A stretch of DNA of 6,050 nt. Origin: Nitrososphaerales archaeon TH526. GTDB lineage: Archaea > Thermoproteota > Nitrososphaeria > Nitrososphaerales > Nitrososphaeraceae. Numbering within the stretch: position 1 is the first letter of the stretch; every line of letters starts with the position of its first letter. The DNA lies in assembly GCA_014523665.1 (NCBI GenBank), contig JAATVR010000267.1, forward strand, positions 1-6,050, given 5' to 3'. The notes beneath the pieces are model-generated. The model was given only the letters and a program-made list of their open reading frames with translations, was not told where the DNA came from and did not search any database. The translations under genes were made by a program, and so were the position numbers. Shown one piece after another: positions 1 through 6,050 of the stretch.

Positions 1-422
1 AATCCATGTACTGGTTGATAGATATGATAACCGTTGCCCGTCCAAAGTACTGTCGGATGAGCTCCATGAAGTATTCCATTTATTTTATTGAGTGTTTTGT
101 GTAATATTTTATCTAGCTTTTCTTGTGAATGTTCAAAGTCTTTAAGATCTAAATCAATCATAATGAAACTTGGAGATGTTAGATTAATACCCTGGTACTC
201 AGTATAAGATGGATAAGCATTCACTCTACAATCTTCATAATTAGATGCTTTGAAGTATACCAATGCCATTTTTGCATCCAAAACTTCTTTTTGATAACCA
301 AGAGCTCGGGTCATTATAGTTCTCGGAAATAGTGGATTGGTAAGATGATTTAAAATAAATTCAAGATTTTCTTTGATTAGTGTCTCTCTATCTATAGGCG
401 GCTTGATGTCTTGCAGTGTCAT
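1..422 (-). CDS. Primase-polymerase (archaeo-eukaryotic primase superfamily), 3' end outside window
   Basis: Likely a DNA primase/polymerase that synthesises primers for replication of the mobile element. The reading frame opens with ATG at 422-420 and stays open to position 1, giving about 140 residues; the C-terminal part is cut off by the window edge. Two hallmarks of the family are visible. Motif I is the hydrophobic-D-hydrophobic-D pair in IMIDLDL (Asp90 and Asp92, metal ligands). About 40 residues later comes WTGNGYHIYQPV, where His133 fits the nucleotide-binding sxH motif. The third catalytic Asp should lie beyond the left edge. The start is supported by a very strong Shine-Dalgarno stretch (GAGGAGGAGG, 5 nt from the ATG) lying inside the last codons of the preceding gene, whose TAG abuts this ATG. 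Its place next to a helicase gene fits a replication module. Motifs are seen; element replication is inferred. Confidence 0.82.
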   Translation of the reverse strand, partial: MTLQDIKPPIDRETLIKENLEFILNHLTNPLFPRTIMTRALGYQKEVLDAKMALVYFKASNYEDCRVNAYPSYTEYQGINLTSPSFIMIDLDLKDFEHSQEKLDKILHKTLNKINGILHGAHPTVLWTGNGYHIYQPVHG

Positions 423-956
<534 letters not shown>

Positions 957-1000
957 ATAAGCTACGGTATCAGATTTGTCAGCCCGGCTGCTATCCTGGT

Positions 1001-1163
1001 CTACCTCGCTACAAGTATCCGATAGTTGTTCGGATCGAAGATCGTTTTCATGTTCAGCAGAAATAGGGTAGGCACTCTCAAAAAGTGACGCATCTGACGC
1101 ATCTGACGCAGATTTGTCTTCTTCAGGTTTTGAATAAGCAGATTTTTCATCTTCATTGAGATC
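1001..1163 (-). other. Probable -1 frameshift zone joining helicase and zinc-finger frames
   Basis: Across these bases both the helicase frame and the zinc-finger frame are open; the latter begins right after a TAA at 1166-1164. The zinc-finger frame reads acidic and linker-like (DLNEDEKSAY, then SASDASDAS), matching the style of both SEDEIK upstream and SDASDASDA downstream. A single -1 shift here would give one protein of about 820 residues: helicase, winged helix, linker, C2H2 finger and acidic tail. The A5 run at 1147-1143 (minus strand, GATGAAAAATCT) is the obvious indel candidate. It is not a canonical slippery heptamer, so mutation or sequencing error is as likely as recoding. Confidence 0.55.
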
Positions 1164-2884
1164 TTAATCTCATCTTCACTAGTATATTGCATACCTATTC
1201 TTTCCAGGACTTCTTTCCTGAATCGTAAGCCACGTCTCGAATCATTACCTGATGTCTGGTAGGGTTCAGCTTTGAATTTTGATTTGTATAATCCAGTTAT
1301 TTGTTTATGTGTAACTTTGCCGAGGTCAGTACTATAAACTGATTCTTTATAGATATCAATTCCATTCAATACATGTTTGAATTCTTCCCATATCTGTTCA
1401 TTCGTAAATTCGTACTCAATCTTAGATATTGGATCTTCTTTAATGAGATTAATTATCGCCTGATACATCTTTGATTCAATACTATTAGACTTTAGCTCAT
1501 TCTTTTCTGCAATAAACTTAGATAGAGCCAGTCTTATCTCGTCGACTGCAATCGGTGCATTATTCCTACTCAAAAATAATCGTAAAAGAGGTTTAGTGAG
1601 CTCTGCATTTCGATTTTCGAGGTTTATCTGGATGTCAGGAACAACATCGCTGTGGTGAATTAATCTGAATGCGAAGAGCAGCTTGTGGGTATGTATTAGT
1701 GTATCGTTTAGGGGCTTAAACCTAGGTTCGCCTGCGTATCTTATGATATCTTTGATATTATGGTCTACATGACCAACTATGAACTTGAAAATAAAAGACC
1801 TGTCAAATATACCTCTAGTCTTTCGGCTATCAGGCAGCTCTTCCATCGCGATCCATTTCATACCATAGACATGATACGGTACTTGGCTCCTCTTCCCATT
1901 GACGAAATCTATCTTAGGTACGGTTCCCCCAGAAGTATATCCTGACTTTAGAATCTTCTGCTTCTGAACATCTCTATCTAAGTCTCCCACTTCATCTTCA
2001 GCTATCGTACCCTGGCATTCTTCTATGTCTGCATAAAATGTAAAATAGTTGGCTGCACTCGCAGATAGGATATAAAATACCCGATATCCGAGTCTTCGAA
2101 TAGCAAGCAGCGCTGAATTCTTGCCCGAACCATTGTCTCCTACGAATACGTCATAATGGACGGTAGAGAACTTGTCCTGAAAATAACTGAATATAATATC
2201 GGCTGCAATTACTACTAAATAATGTTCATCTATATTGACATATTTCTGTAGCTCCAATTTGACTTGTTGATACAGTGAATCAAATGTTTCGCGCTTTGCC
2301 AGCTCTATGTACATTTGCAATTCTTTGGGAGATGCGAAAATGTATGGGCGTGGATTTTGTGAATCTATATTATCCGCCGGATACAGAATCTTGTCAGGTC
2401 TTTCTATTTGGGTGGCAATCCCGAGCTTCGCATTGCAATCAAGATAAACAAAAGCAGACTGTCCGCTATCTGTGAATACGACTGATTCGTGTAGTGGTAA
2501 TGAACCATTTGCTGTGTATTTGCGGACATAGCAGGCTTTCTTCTGTCTACCATCTCCAGGGTTTTGTTGATCTGAGGTATCTTCTATCTTGATGATTATT
2601 TCATAATTTTCGTGCATGACATCTTCTATCATCCACATATGCTCAGGTGACATTCCGAATGCTCTGAGTGATTTAGCAATCTTGTCTATAATGGCAGCCC
2701 AATCTATTCTTTTAGTCGGGATTGAAAAGATGAAATTTTTCTTTTTGTACTTGTGGTTTAAAGAGAGAATGAGGGAATTGGTTCTCGTATCTTTTTCAAA
2801 CCGGGTTATGATCTCTTCTTTTTTCAGCTCTTCACTCAATTCTAATGGAATCAAATGTGAGTTTTCAGATTTATCGTAATTCAT
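1001..2884 (-). CDS. Replicative helicase, AAA+/superfamily-3-like ATPase with C-terminal winged helix
   Basis: Probably the helicase that unwinds DNA for the element's own primase. The annotated frame is 627 residues. Residues 1-240 form an N-terminal domain I do not recognise. The ATPase core follows: Walker A GDNGSGKNS (249-257), Walker B TIAEDE (Asp297, Glu298), a sensor-like stretch KWIAMEELP (343-351), and a probable arginine finger in GIFDRSF (Arg362). Residues about 480-570 look like a winged helix, as in D5-like viral and plasmid helicases. The ATG at 2884 overlaps the TGA of the upstream gene as ATGA, so translation is probably coupled. After about residue 574 the protein turns into an atypical tail (RQMRQMRHF, then LFLLNMKTIF) that I think is out of frame; the natural continuation is in the zinc-finger frame. 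Exact family is uncertain; NTPase motifs are clear. Confidence 0.78.
   Translation of the reverse strand: MNYDKSENSHLIPLELSEELKKEEIITRFEKDTRTNSLILSLNHKYKKKNFIFSIPTKRIDWAAIIDKIAKSLRAFGMSPEHMWMIEDVMHENYEIIIKIEDTSDQQNPGDGRQKKACYVRKYTANGSLPLHESVVFTDSGQSAFVYLDCNAKLGIATQIERPDKILYPADNIDSQNPRPYIFASPKELQMYIELAKRETFDSLYQQVKLELQKYVNIDEHYLVVIAADIIFSYFQDKFSTVHYDVFVGDNGSGKNSALLAIRRLGYRVFYILSASAANYFTFYADIEECQGTIAEDEVGDLDRDVQKQKILKSGYTSGGTVPKIDFVNGKRSQVPYHVYGMKWIAMEELPDSRKTRGIFDRSFIFKFIVGHVDHNIKDIIRYAGEPRFKPLNDTLIHTHKLLFAFRLIHHSDVVPDIQINLENRNAELTKPLLRLFLSRNNAPIAVDEIRLALSKFIAEKNELKSNSIESKMYQAIINLIKEDPISKIEYEFTNEQIWEEFKHVLNGIDIYKESVYSTDLGKVTHKQITGLYKSKFKAEPYQTSGNDSRRGLRFRKEVLERIGMQYTSEDEIKISMKMKNLLIQNLKKTNLRQMRQMRHFLRVPTLFLLNMKTIFDPNNYRILVAR
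1086..1112 (-). repeat. Second 9-nt tandem repeat, (Ser-Asp-Ala)n in the zinc-finger frame
   Basis: Two exact TGACGCATC units and a third diverged at its last two bases (TGACGCAGA). In the zinc-finger frame the minus strand reads SASDASDAS, using TCA, GCG and GAT codons. In the helicase frame the same bases read RQMRQMR. Compared with 738-764, the peptide is the same but the codons differ, which points to translation in the zinc-finger frame. Confidence 0.8.
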
Positions 2885-3300
2885 GACTTAGTCTGACCCC
2901 TCATTGATGGTTGAGGGTATTTTGCCATTACAACACATGGTTCATTGTTTATGATCTTCACCGGATCGCTCCCAAATATTTGATACTCTTGATTTCCTGT
3001 AGATAGATACGCATTTGCTTTACTCAGGGGCATAATTTTAATCTCATGTATGTTATTCACATGAACCATGTGGCGCTGAGCTGGGGTTGTTTTCACAGTA
3101 TTCATTGAAATATTTCTTCGAAAAACAAGCCACTTGTCCTCATAGTTTTTTACCGTGTATCTGAAACCATATATTGTAGTAGTATACTTGTCTTCTTGTC
3201 GTAATTGTGATCGTATGTCTTCAGATAAGTCACTAAACGGACAGAATTCGCTGCCATTTTGAGATTGTATCCATTGTGGTAACTGCAAATCTTGGTTCAT
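2881..3300 (-). CDS. Hypothetical protein, 139 residues
   Basis: I do not recognise this protein. It starts with ATG at 3300-3298, one base after the TAA of the small zinc protein, and ends in TGA overlapping the helicase ATG by 4 nt, so it is embedded in the operon. A purine-rich GGGAAGAG lies just before the start inside the preceding gene's last codons. No signal peptide, membrane segment or metal-binding Cys/His cluster is visible; only two cysteines are present. The middle, with alternating hydrophobic and polar residues (YGFRYTVKNY, KWLVFRRNI, HEIKIMPL), looks rich in beta strands, which would suit a small nucleic-acid-binding or adaptor fold, but that is a guess. Its fixed place directly before the helicase suggests an accessory replication role. 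Confidence 0.72.
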   Translation of the reverse strand: MNQDLQLPQWIQSQNGSEFCPFSDLSEDIRSQLRQEDKYTTTIYGFRYTVKNYEDKWLVFRRNISMNTVKTTPAQRHMVHVNNIHEIKIMPLSKANAYLSTGNQEYQIFGSDPVKIINNEPCVVMAKYPQPSMRGQTKS

Positions 3301-3301
3301 C

Positions 3302-3466
3302 TTACTCTTCCCTGAATTTCAAGAGACAATCATCACACAGTTGCAATACAATTCTGCCTATACTACCGACTTCTTCATCTATTCTGTGTATTGCTTCGTT
3401 AAAGCATCCTAGTCCATCGCAAATGTTTTTATCTTCTATTGACTGTATATTATTTTGTGGCGCCAT
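3302..3466 (-). CDS. Small zinc-ribbon-like protein, 54 residues
   Basis: A short gene running from ATG at 3466-3464 to TAA at 3304-3302. The protein has four cysteines arranged as two pairs: NICDGLGCF (Cys16, Cys21, C-x4-C) and LCDDCLLKF (Cys44, Cys47, C-x2-C), about 22 residues apart. This is a layout expected of a single treble-clef or ribbon zinc site. Between the pairs is IHRIDEEVGSIGRIVLQ, a beta-hairpin-like stretch. From memory, similar tiny proteins with a CDGxGC...LCxxC pattern occur in ammonia-oxidising archaea, but this was not searched. It sits 12 nt after the ribbon-helix-helix stop and 1 nt before the next ATG, so it belongs to the operon. A GTGAT 7 nt before the start could pair with the distal part of the anti-Shine-Dalgarno. 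Role unknown, perhaps DNA or protein binding. Confidence 0.78.
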   Translation of the reverse strand: MAPQNNIQSIEDKNICDGLGCFNEAIHRIDEEVGSIGRIVLQLCDDCLLKFREE

Positions 3467-3478
3467 TGGTCTAATCAC

Positions 3479-3709
3479 TTATGGTCCAGGAGATACAGTC
3501 GATTGTAGGATCTCAGTTCTTTGATCGACTTTACCTCCGACGCTCTTTTTATTCTTCACCTCATTCAAATCATCACTCAGATAGTCGTCGTATGAAGATT
3601 CAATCATACGCAAAAAGAATCGACTTCTCGGTATGTCGCCACGTTCACTATCTATTCTCTTCAGCAGAGAAACAGGTAATGATATTCCAACAGATTGTGA
3701 AACCTGCAT
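3479..3709 (-). CDS. Ribbon-helix-helix (CopG/Arc-like) transcriptional regulator
   Basis: A 76-residue DNA-binding protein and first gene of the leftward operon. The N-terminal 45 residues fit the ribbon-helix-helix fold: strand SVGISLP (about 6-12), helix A SLLKRIDSER (14-23), a turn at GDIPRSR, and helix B FFLRMIESSYDDYL (31-44). Such proteins bind as dimers, with the strand inserted into the major groove at inverted or direct repeats. The tail (about 45-76) is polar, with no recognised domain. The ATG at 3709 lies 23 nt after a TATA-like box, close to the spacing of leaderless archaeal transcripts. An inverted repeat flanks that box, so autorepression is a natural inference. On plasmids this family often controls copy number. 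Confidence 0.82.
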   Translation of the reverse strand: MQVSQSVGISLPVSLLKRIDSERGDIPRSRFFLRMIESSYDDYLSDDLNEVKNKKSVGGKVDQRTEILQSTVSPGP

Positions 3710-3717
3710 GACTACTA

Positions 3718-3751
3718 TTTCTCATAAAGTTGATAAATAATCTATGAGAAA
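3718..3751. promoter_or_regulatory. Inverted repeat, candidate operator for the ribbon-helix-helix protein
   Basis: Perfect 9-bp arms TTTCTCATA (3718-3726) and TATGAGAAA (3743-3751) are separated by 16 bp that contain the TATA-like box. Arm centres are 25 bp apart, about two and a half helical turns. It lies in the 63-bp region between divergent genes, so a bound regulator could block TBP/TFB access in one or both directions. The repeat is directly visible; its binding partner is inferred. Confidence 0.55.
3733..3741 (-). promoter_or_regulatory. TATA-like box of the leftward replication operon
   Basis: The minus strand reads ATTATTTAT, centred about 28 nt before the ribbon-helix-helix ATG. 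Archaeal TATA boxes sit about 26 nt before the transcription start, so the transcript would start at or near the ATG (leaderless). The only other gap-free upstream DNA is this short divergent region. The AT-rich core could also serve the rightward gene, which would then have a leader of about 10 nt. Confidence 0.5.
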
Positions 3752-3772
3752 CTACTTTACGGAAAAGTATAA

Positions 3773-4924
3773 ATGATAGGGAATAGCGTTGAGACTGATC
3801 TTAATCTAAAAGAGGCCATCTTGAAGATTCTTGACAATGAATCAATGACATCTATAAGATTGAAAAAGCTTTCAGAAAGTAAAATGGGAAGATCTGTTTC
3901 ATTCAAAACATACTCTAAACATCTAACCCAACTACTAGATGACGGAATGATTACCATCGAAGAGGACAAAGGAAGGGGATCTACTAAGAAGTATGCTATT
4001 TCTGACAATGGCAGGAAACGCTGTCAACTAGGATTGAGCAAATCAAATCCACATTACTTAATTTTTAAACAGATGTACATAAATCTCTTGTTTAGAGATA
4101 TAGCTTTCGGAACTACTTTCGCAACTAATCAGTTAGAACATTTACTAAATGACTTGGAAATTTCAAAAAATCAACTGGAAATCCAATTCATAGAAGAAAA
4201 CTATTATGATCCGAACCAGGTTTCAAATTTGGAATCTCCACATTTTGAAAGAAGATTACCTGTATATCTAATAATCTATTATAAGCCAATTGGAGGCACT
4301 CACATCAAAGAATCAATTGAATTTCGAGAGCATATTTACTATCATATTTGTACTGAGATGGATTCTGTATATCAATATACTTTGCCTGGCATGTCAGTTA
4401 ACGATTTTGTTAGCAAACGACATAAGTATAAACATGCCAGACCACATGTCGAACACACGTTTAATAATCTTTATAAGATGGGAATAATTAGAGCAGTTGG
4501 TCAATTTAAAAAGGAAACAAGATATATAATCACAGATGACGAATTACTTGATTTAATTTATGACATTAACCAACTCGATAATCTTGAGAAGGAGTTTAAT
4601 CGTATTTGGCTTACAAGTTTTGATGTGCCAAATAAAGAACACTTTGATAGGATGAAATTCTTCTATCCAGATGAAAAGAGTATGAACACGTATTTGATGA
4701 AGCTTGAAATACAGCGATATTATAATAGAAAAGAATTGATACTAAAAGAAGGTGCTCAATACTTTGAAAGATATCAAAAACGTGGAAAATCTCTTAAAGA
4801 CGAATTTAAGGCGAAGGAATTTGATGTTATTGAATACATAAAGAAGAAGCATGCAAAGACCATACAAAAATACGAATTTATATCTGACATAATAAGTTCA
4901 GTATGTCCATCGCTTTACGACTAA
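3773..4924 (+). CDS. Protein with two predicted winged-helix DNA-binding domains
   Basis: A 383-residue cytoplasmic protein, the only rightward gene. Residues about 10-84 fit a winged helix: helix LKEAILKILD, a recognition-helix region around VSFKTYSKHLTQLLDDGMI, and a wing ITIEEDKGRGSTKKYAIS ending in a Gly-Arg-Lys turn. A central alpha/beta region (about 90-200) contains the hydrophobic strand PVYLIIYY. Residues about 205-262 resemble a second winged helix (HARPHVEHTFNNLYKMGIIR, then a wing ending in TRYIIT). The C-terminal 120 residues are charged and helical. It may be a transcription regulator or an origin-binding initiator; the sequence does not decide. No strong Shine-Dalgarno precedes the ATG; GGAAAAG is weak. 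TATAAA at 3768-3773 touches the start codon, so an internal start is possible but would cut into the first domain. Confidence 0.75.
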   Translation: MIGNSVETDLNLKEAILKILDNESMTSIRLKKLSESKMGRSVSFKTYSKHLTQLLDDGMITIEEDKGRGSTKKYAISDNGRKRCQLGLSKSNPHYLIFKQMYINLLFRDIAFGTTFATNQLEHLLNDLEISKNQLEIQFIEENYYDPNQVSNLESPHFERRLPVYLIIYYKPIGGTHIKESIEFREHIYYHICTEMDSVYQYTLPGMSVNDFVSKRHKYKHARPHVEHTFNNLYKMGIIRAVGQFKKETRYIITDDELLDLIYDINQLDNLEKEFNRIWLTSFDVPNKEHFDRMKFFYPDEKSMNTYLMKLEIQRYYNRKELILKEGAQYFERYQKRGKSLKDEFKAKEFDVIEYIKKKHAKTIQKYEFISDIISSVCPSLYD

Positions 4925-4939
4925 ATAATTCTCAACCTG

Positions 4940-4953
4940 GATAACCCGTTATC
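4940..4953. terminator. Short palindrome between convergent genes, possible terminator
   Basis: GATAAC and GTTATC arms flank CC, followed on the plus strand by TTTT. It sits in the gap between the stop codons of the winged-helix and integrase genes and overlaps the integrase TAA. A 2-nt loop is tight for a hairpin, so a protein-binding palindrome or chance are alternatives. Archaeal termination mostly needs only U-rich tracts. Confidence 0.25.
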
Positions 4954-6050
4954 TTTTAACTAATATTTCTGGCTTTATATTTGCTAACTTTGGATTCTGT
5001 TGGATCATCATCATAATTTGATTCATCTGTTCACGTACAGATTTCATGTCTTGTTCATATCTTTCTCTAAGGTTCTGAACTTCTGATTCTCTCTGTTTTT
5101 CTTTTTCTAAAGTCTCATTGTACGCATCATAAGTTAATATCATATTACATTTATTGCAGAACCTACTGTCCGGTTTATTTGGCTCATTACAATTCGGACA
5201 TTGTACCGGCTTCATAATATTATCTTCTTGTGTATTTGCTGGTATAATACCGCGGGCCTGCAATAAAAGTTGACTACTCTCATTACTAAACTCATGTGTA
5301 TATACTTCCACCATTCTCGAATTCTTAGACCAGCCTGCATGCATCCGTAAAGCGTGTTCGCTTTTTACAAGCTTCCATATTTCATTCAATGAAGTATGCC
5401 GTCTTACATATGGATTCCATGGTTTTTCCAGTAATACTCTAATTTTGTTCTTGTCTTCTTCTGGGATATCAGGATTTGTAAGTAGCCGCGGAAAGAATTC
5501 CAATTTTAGATGTCGATACATATTGGAAAGTGAAAGTGGTTTTAATGACAAATTCCTATACATAGACTGCTTTTCAAAACTTATGAAAAGATATGCATTT
5601 CTATTAGTACCCGTTGGATGTTCTCGAATCCAGTCTTTGATGAATGGAATAGAGTTTATTAATGGTACTGTTCGCGGCACCGTCTTACCGCTTTTCCCAA
5701 TTGTGACTTCTGCGTATTGAGCGGTCCCGTTCGTCTGCCACATTATGTCTCCTACACGTAACTTTAGTAATTCATGGGGTCTACCACTTGTATCTCGAGC
5801 CATCACATGATAGCATTTCAATCTGTCATCTTCACAAAATTTTAGAAAAATTGCGTCATCTTCTTGAGTCCATAAATCTTTGGCTTGATATGAGCTCTTT
5901 TCTTTTCGTCTGAGTCTTTTAATACCATTCATAACAGGCGGAATGGATACTTTTTTCGATTCATCATCATACTTCAAATTATACAACCATCCAAAAAATT
6001 TAAAGAGAGCTTGATATCGAATGTTATATGTATTGATCCATCTATGAAGT
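4949..6050 (-). CDS. Tyrosine recombinase (integrase) with C-terminal zinc ribbon, 5' end outside window
   Basis: Site-specific recombinase expected to integrate and excise the element. Numbering from the TTG at 5986, catalytic residues are: Arg69 in DTSGRPHELLKL, Lys98 in TIGKSGKT, Arg196-His197 in YVRRHTSL (the usual first His of HxxRH is Tyr193), Trp219 in HAGWS at the His/Trp position, and nucleophile Tyr229 in VEVYTH. After the catalytic domain come a zinc ribbon (Cys263, Cys266, Cys277, Cys280; C-x2-C-x10-C-x2-C) and a charged coiled coil (about 288-325). The frame stays open to the right edge, adding 21 residues such as YQALFKFFGWLYN that belong to the N-terminal core-binding domain, so the TTG is not the real start. 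All catalytic residues are present, so it is probably active. The frame shows no sign of disruption by an attachment site. Confidence 0.9.
   Translation of the reverse strand, partial: LHRWINTYNIRYQALFKFFGWLYNLKYDDESKKVSIPPVMNGIKRLRRKEKSSYQAKDLWTQEDDAIFLKFCEDDRLKCYHVMARDTSGRPHELLKLRVGDIMWQTNGTAQYAEVTIGKSGKTVPRTVPLINSIPFIKDWIREHPTGTNRNAYLFISFEKQSMYRNLSLKPLSLSNMYRHLKLEFFPRLLTNPDIPEEDKNKIRVLLEKPWNPYVRRHTSLNEIWKLVKSEHALRMHAGWSKNSRMVEVYTHEFSNESSQLLLQARGIIPANTQEDNIMKPVQCPNCNEPNKPDSRFCNKCNMILTYDAYNETLEKEKQRESEVQNLRERYEQDMKSVREQMNQIMMMIQQNPKLANIKPEILVKR

Noticed and set aside
1760..2879. Plus-strand open frames within the helicase region
   Set aside because: They oppose the ATPase core with intact Walker motifs and show no domains of their own.
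3276..3711. Plus-strand open frames of 82 and 76 residues
   Set aside because: They are antisense to the small zinc protein and the ribbon-helix-helix gene, both of which show recognisable motifs; no domain is seen in the plus-strand products.
3757..4008. Minus-strand 83-residue open frame
   Set aside because: Lies antisense to the winged-helix N-terminus, whose frame has clear domain signals; its Ser/Leu-rich composition is typical of an antisense shadow.
4290..4487. Plus-strand 65-residue open frame with hydrophobic stretches
   Set aside because: Out-of-frame shadow within the winged-helix gene; its apparent membrane-like segment comes from AT-rich codons.
5445..5720. Plus-strand 91-residue open frame
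   Set aside because: Antisense to the integrase catalytic domain, where Arg and Lys motifs are clear.
5984..5986. TTG as start of the integrase
   Set aside because: The frame is open without a stop to the right edge and the added residues (RYQALFKFFGWLYN) look like the core-binding domain, so the gene starts outside the window.

Overview
The window looks like part of an integrated mobile element (or integrative plasmid/provirus) of an archaeon, most likely an ammonia-oxidising member of the Nitrososphaeria (Thaumarchaeota). The reasons are the AT-rich genome, archaeal-style promoter spacing, a primase of the archaeo-eukaryotic type, a tyrosine recombinase carrying a C-terminal zinc ribbon and coiled coil, and several small zinc-binding proteins. 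The lineage is inferred from remembered protein style, not from a search.

Layout. Positions 1 to about 3710 form one tightly packed leftward operon. In transcription order it encodes: a ribbon-helix-helix regulator (3709-3479); a 54-residue CxxxxC/CxxC zinc protein (3466-3302); an unrecognised 139-residue protein (3300-2881); an AAA+/superfamily-3-like replicative helicase with a C-terminal winged helix (2884-1001); an acidic, Asn-rich C2H2 zinc-finger protein (956-423); and a primase-polymerase that runs off the left edge (422-1). Spacing is 12 nt, 1 nt, a 4-nt ATGA overlap, and 0 nt between the zinc-finger stop and the primase start. Positions 3710-3772 are a divergent control region with a 9-bp inverted repeat around a TATA-like box. 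A rightward gene (3773-4924) encodes a protein with two predicted winged-helix domains. Facing it is a leftward tyrosine integrase (stop at 4949) whose true 5' end lies beyond the right edge.

How the genes fit together. Primase plus helicase form a self-replication module, the small DNA-binding proteins probably control copy number or initiation, and the integrase moves the element in and out of the chromosome.

The most notable point is the helicase/zinc-finger junction. The zinc-finger reading frame stays open far upstream of its only plausible start, overlaps the helicase 3' end, and carries there a second (Ser-Asp-Ala)n repeat written with different codons. This suggests that the two reading frames encode one polypeptide of about 820 residues joined by a -1 frameshift, whether programmed, a mutation, or a sequencing indel.
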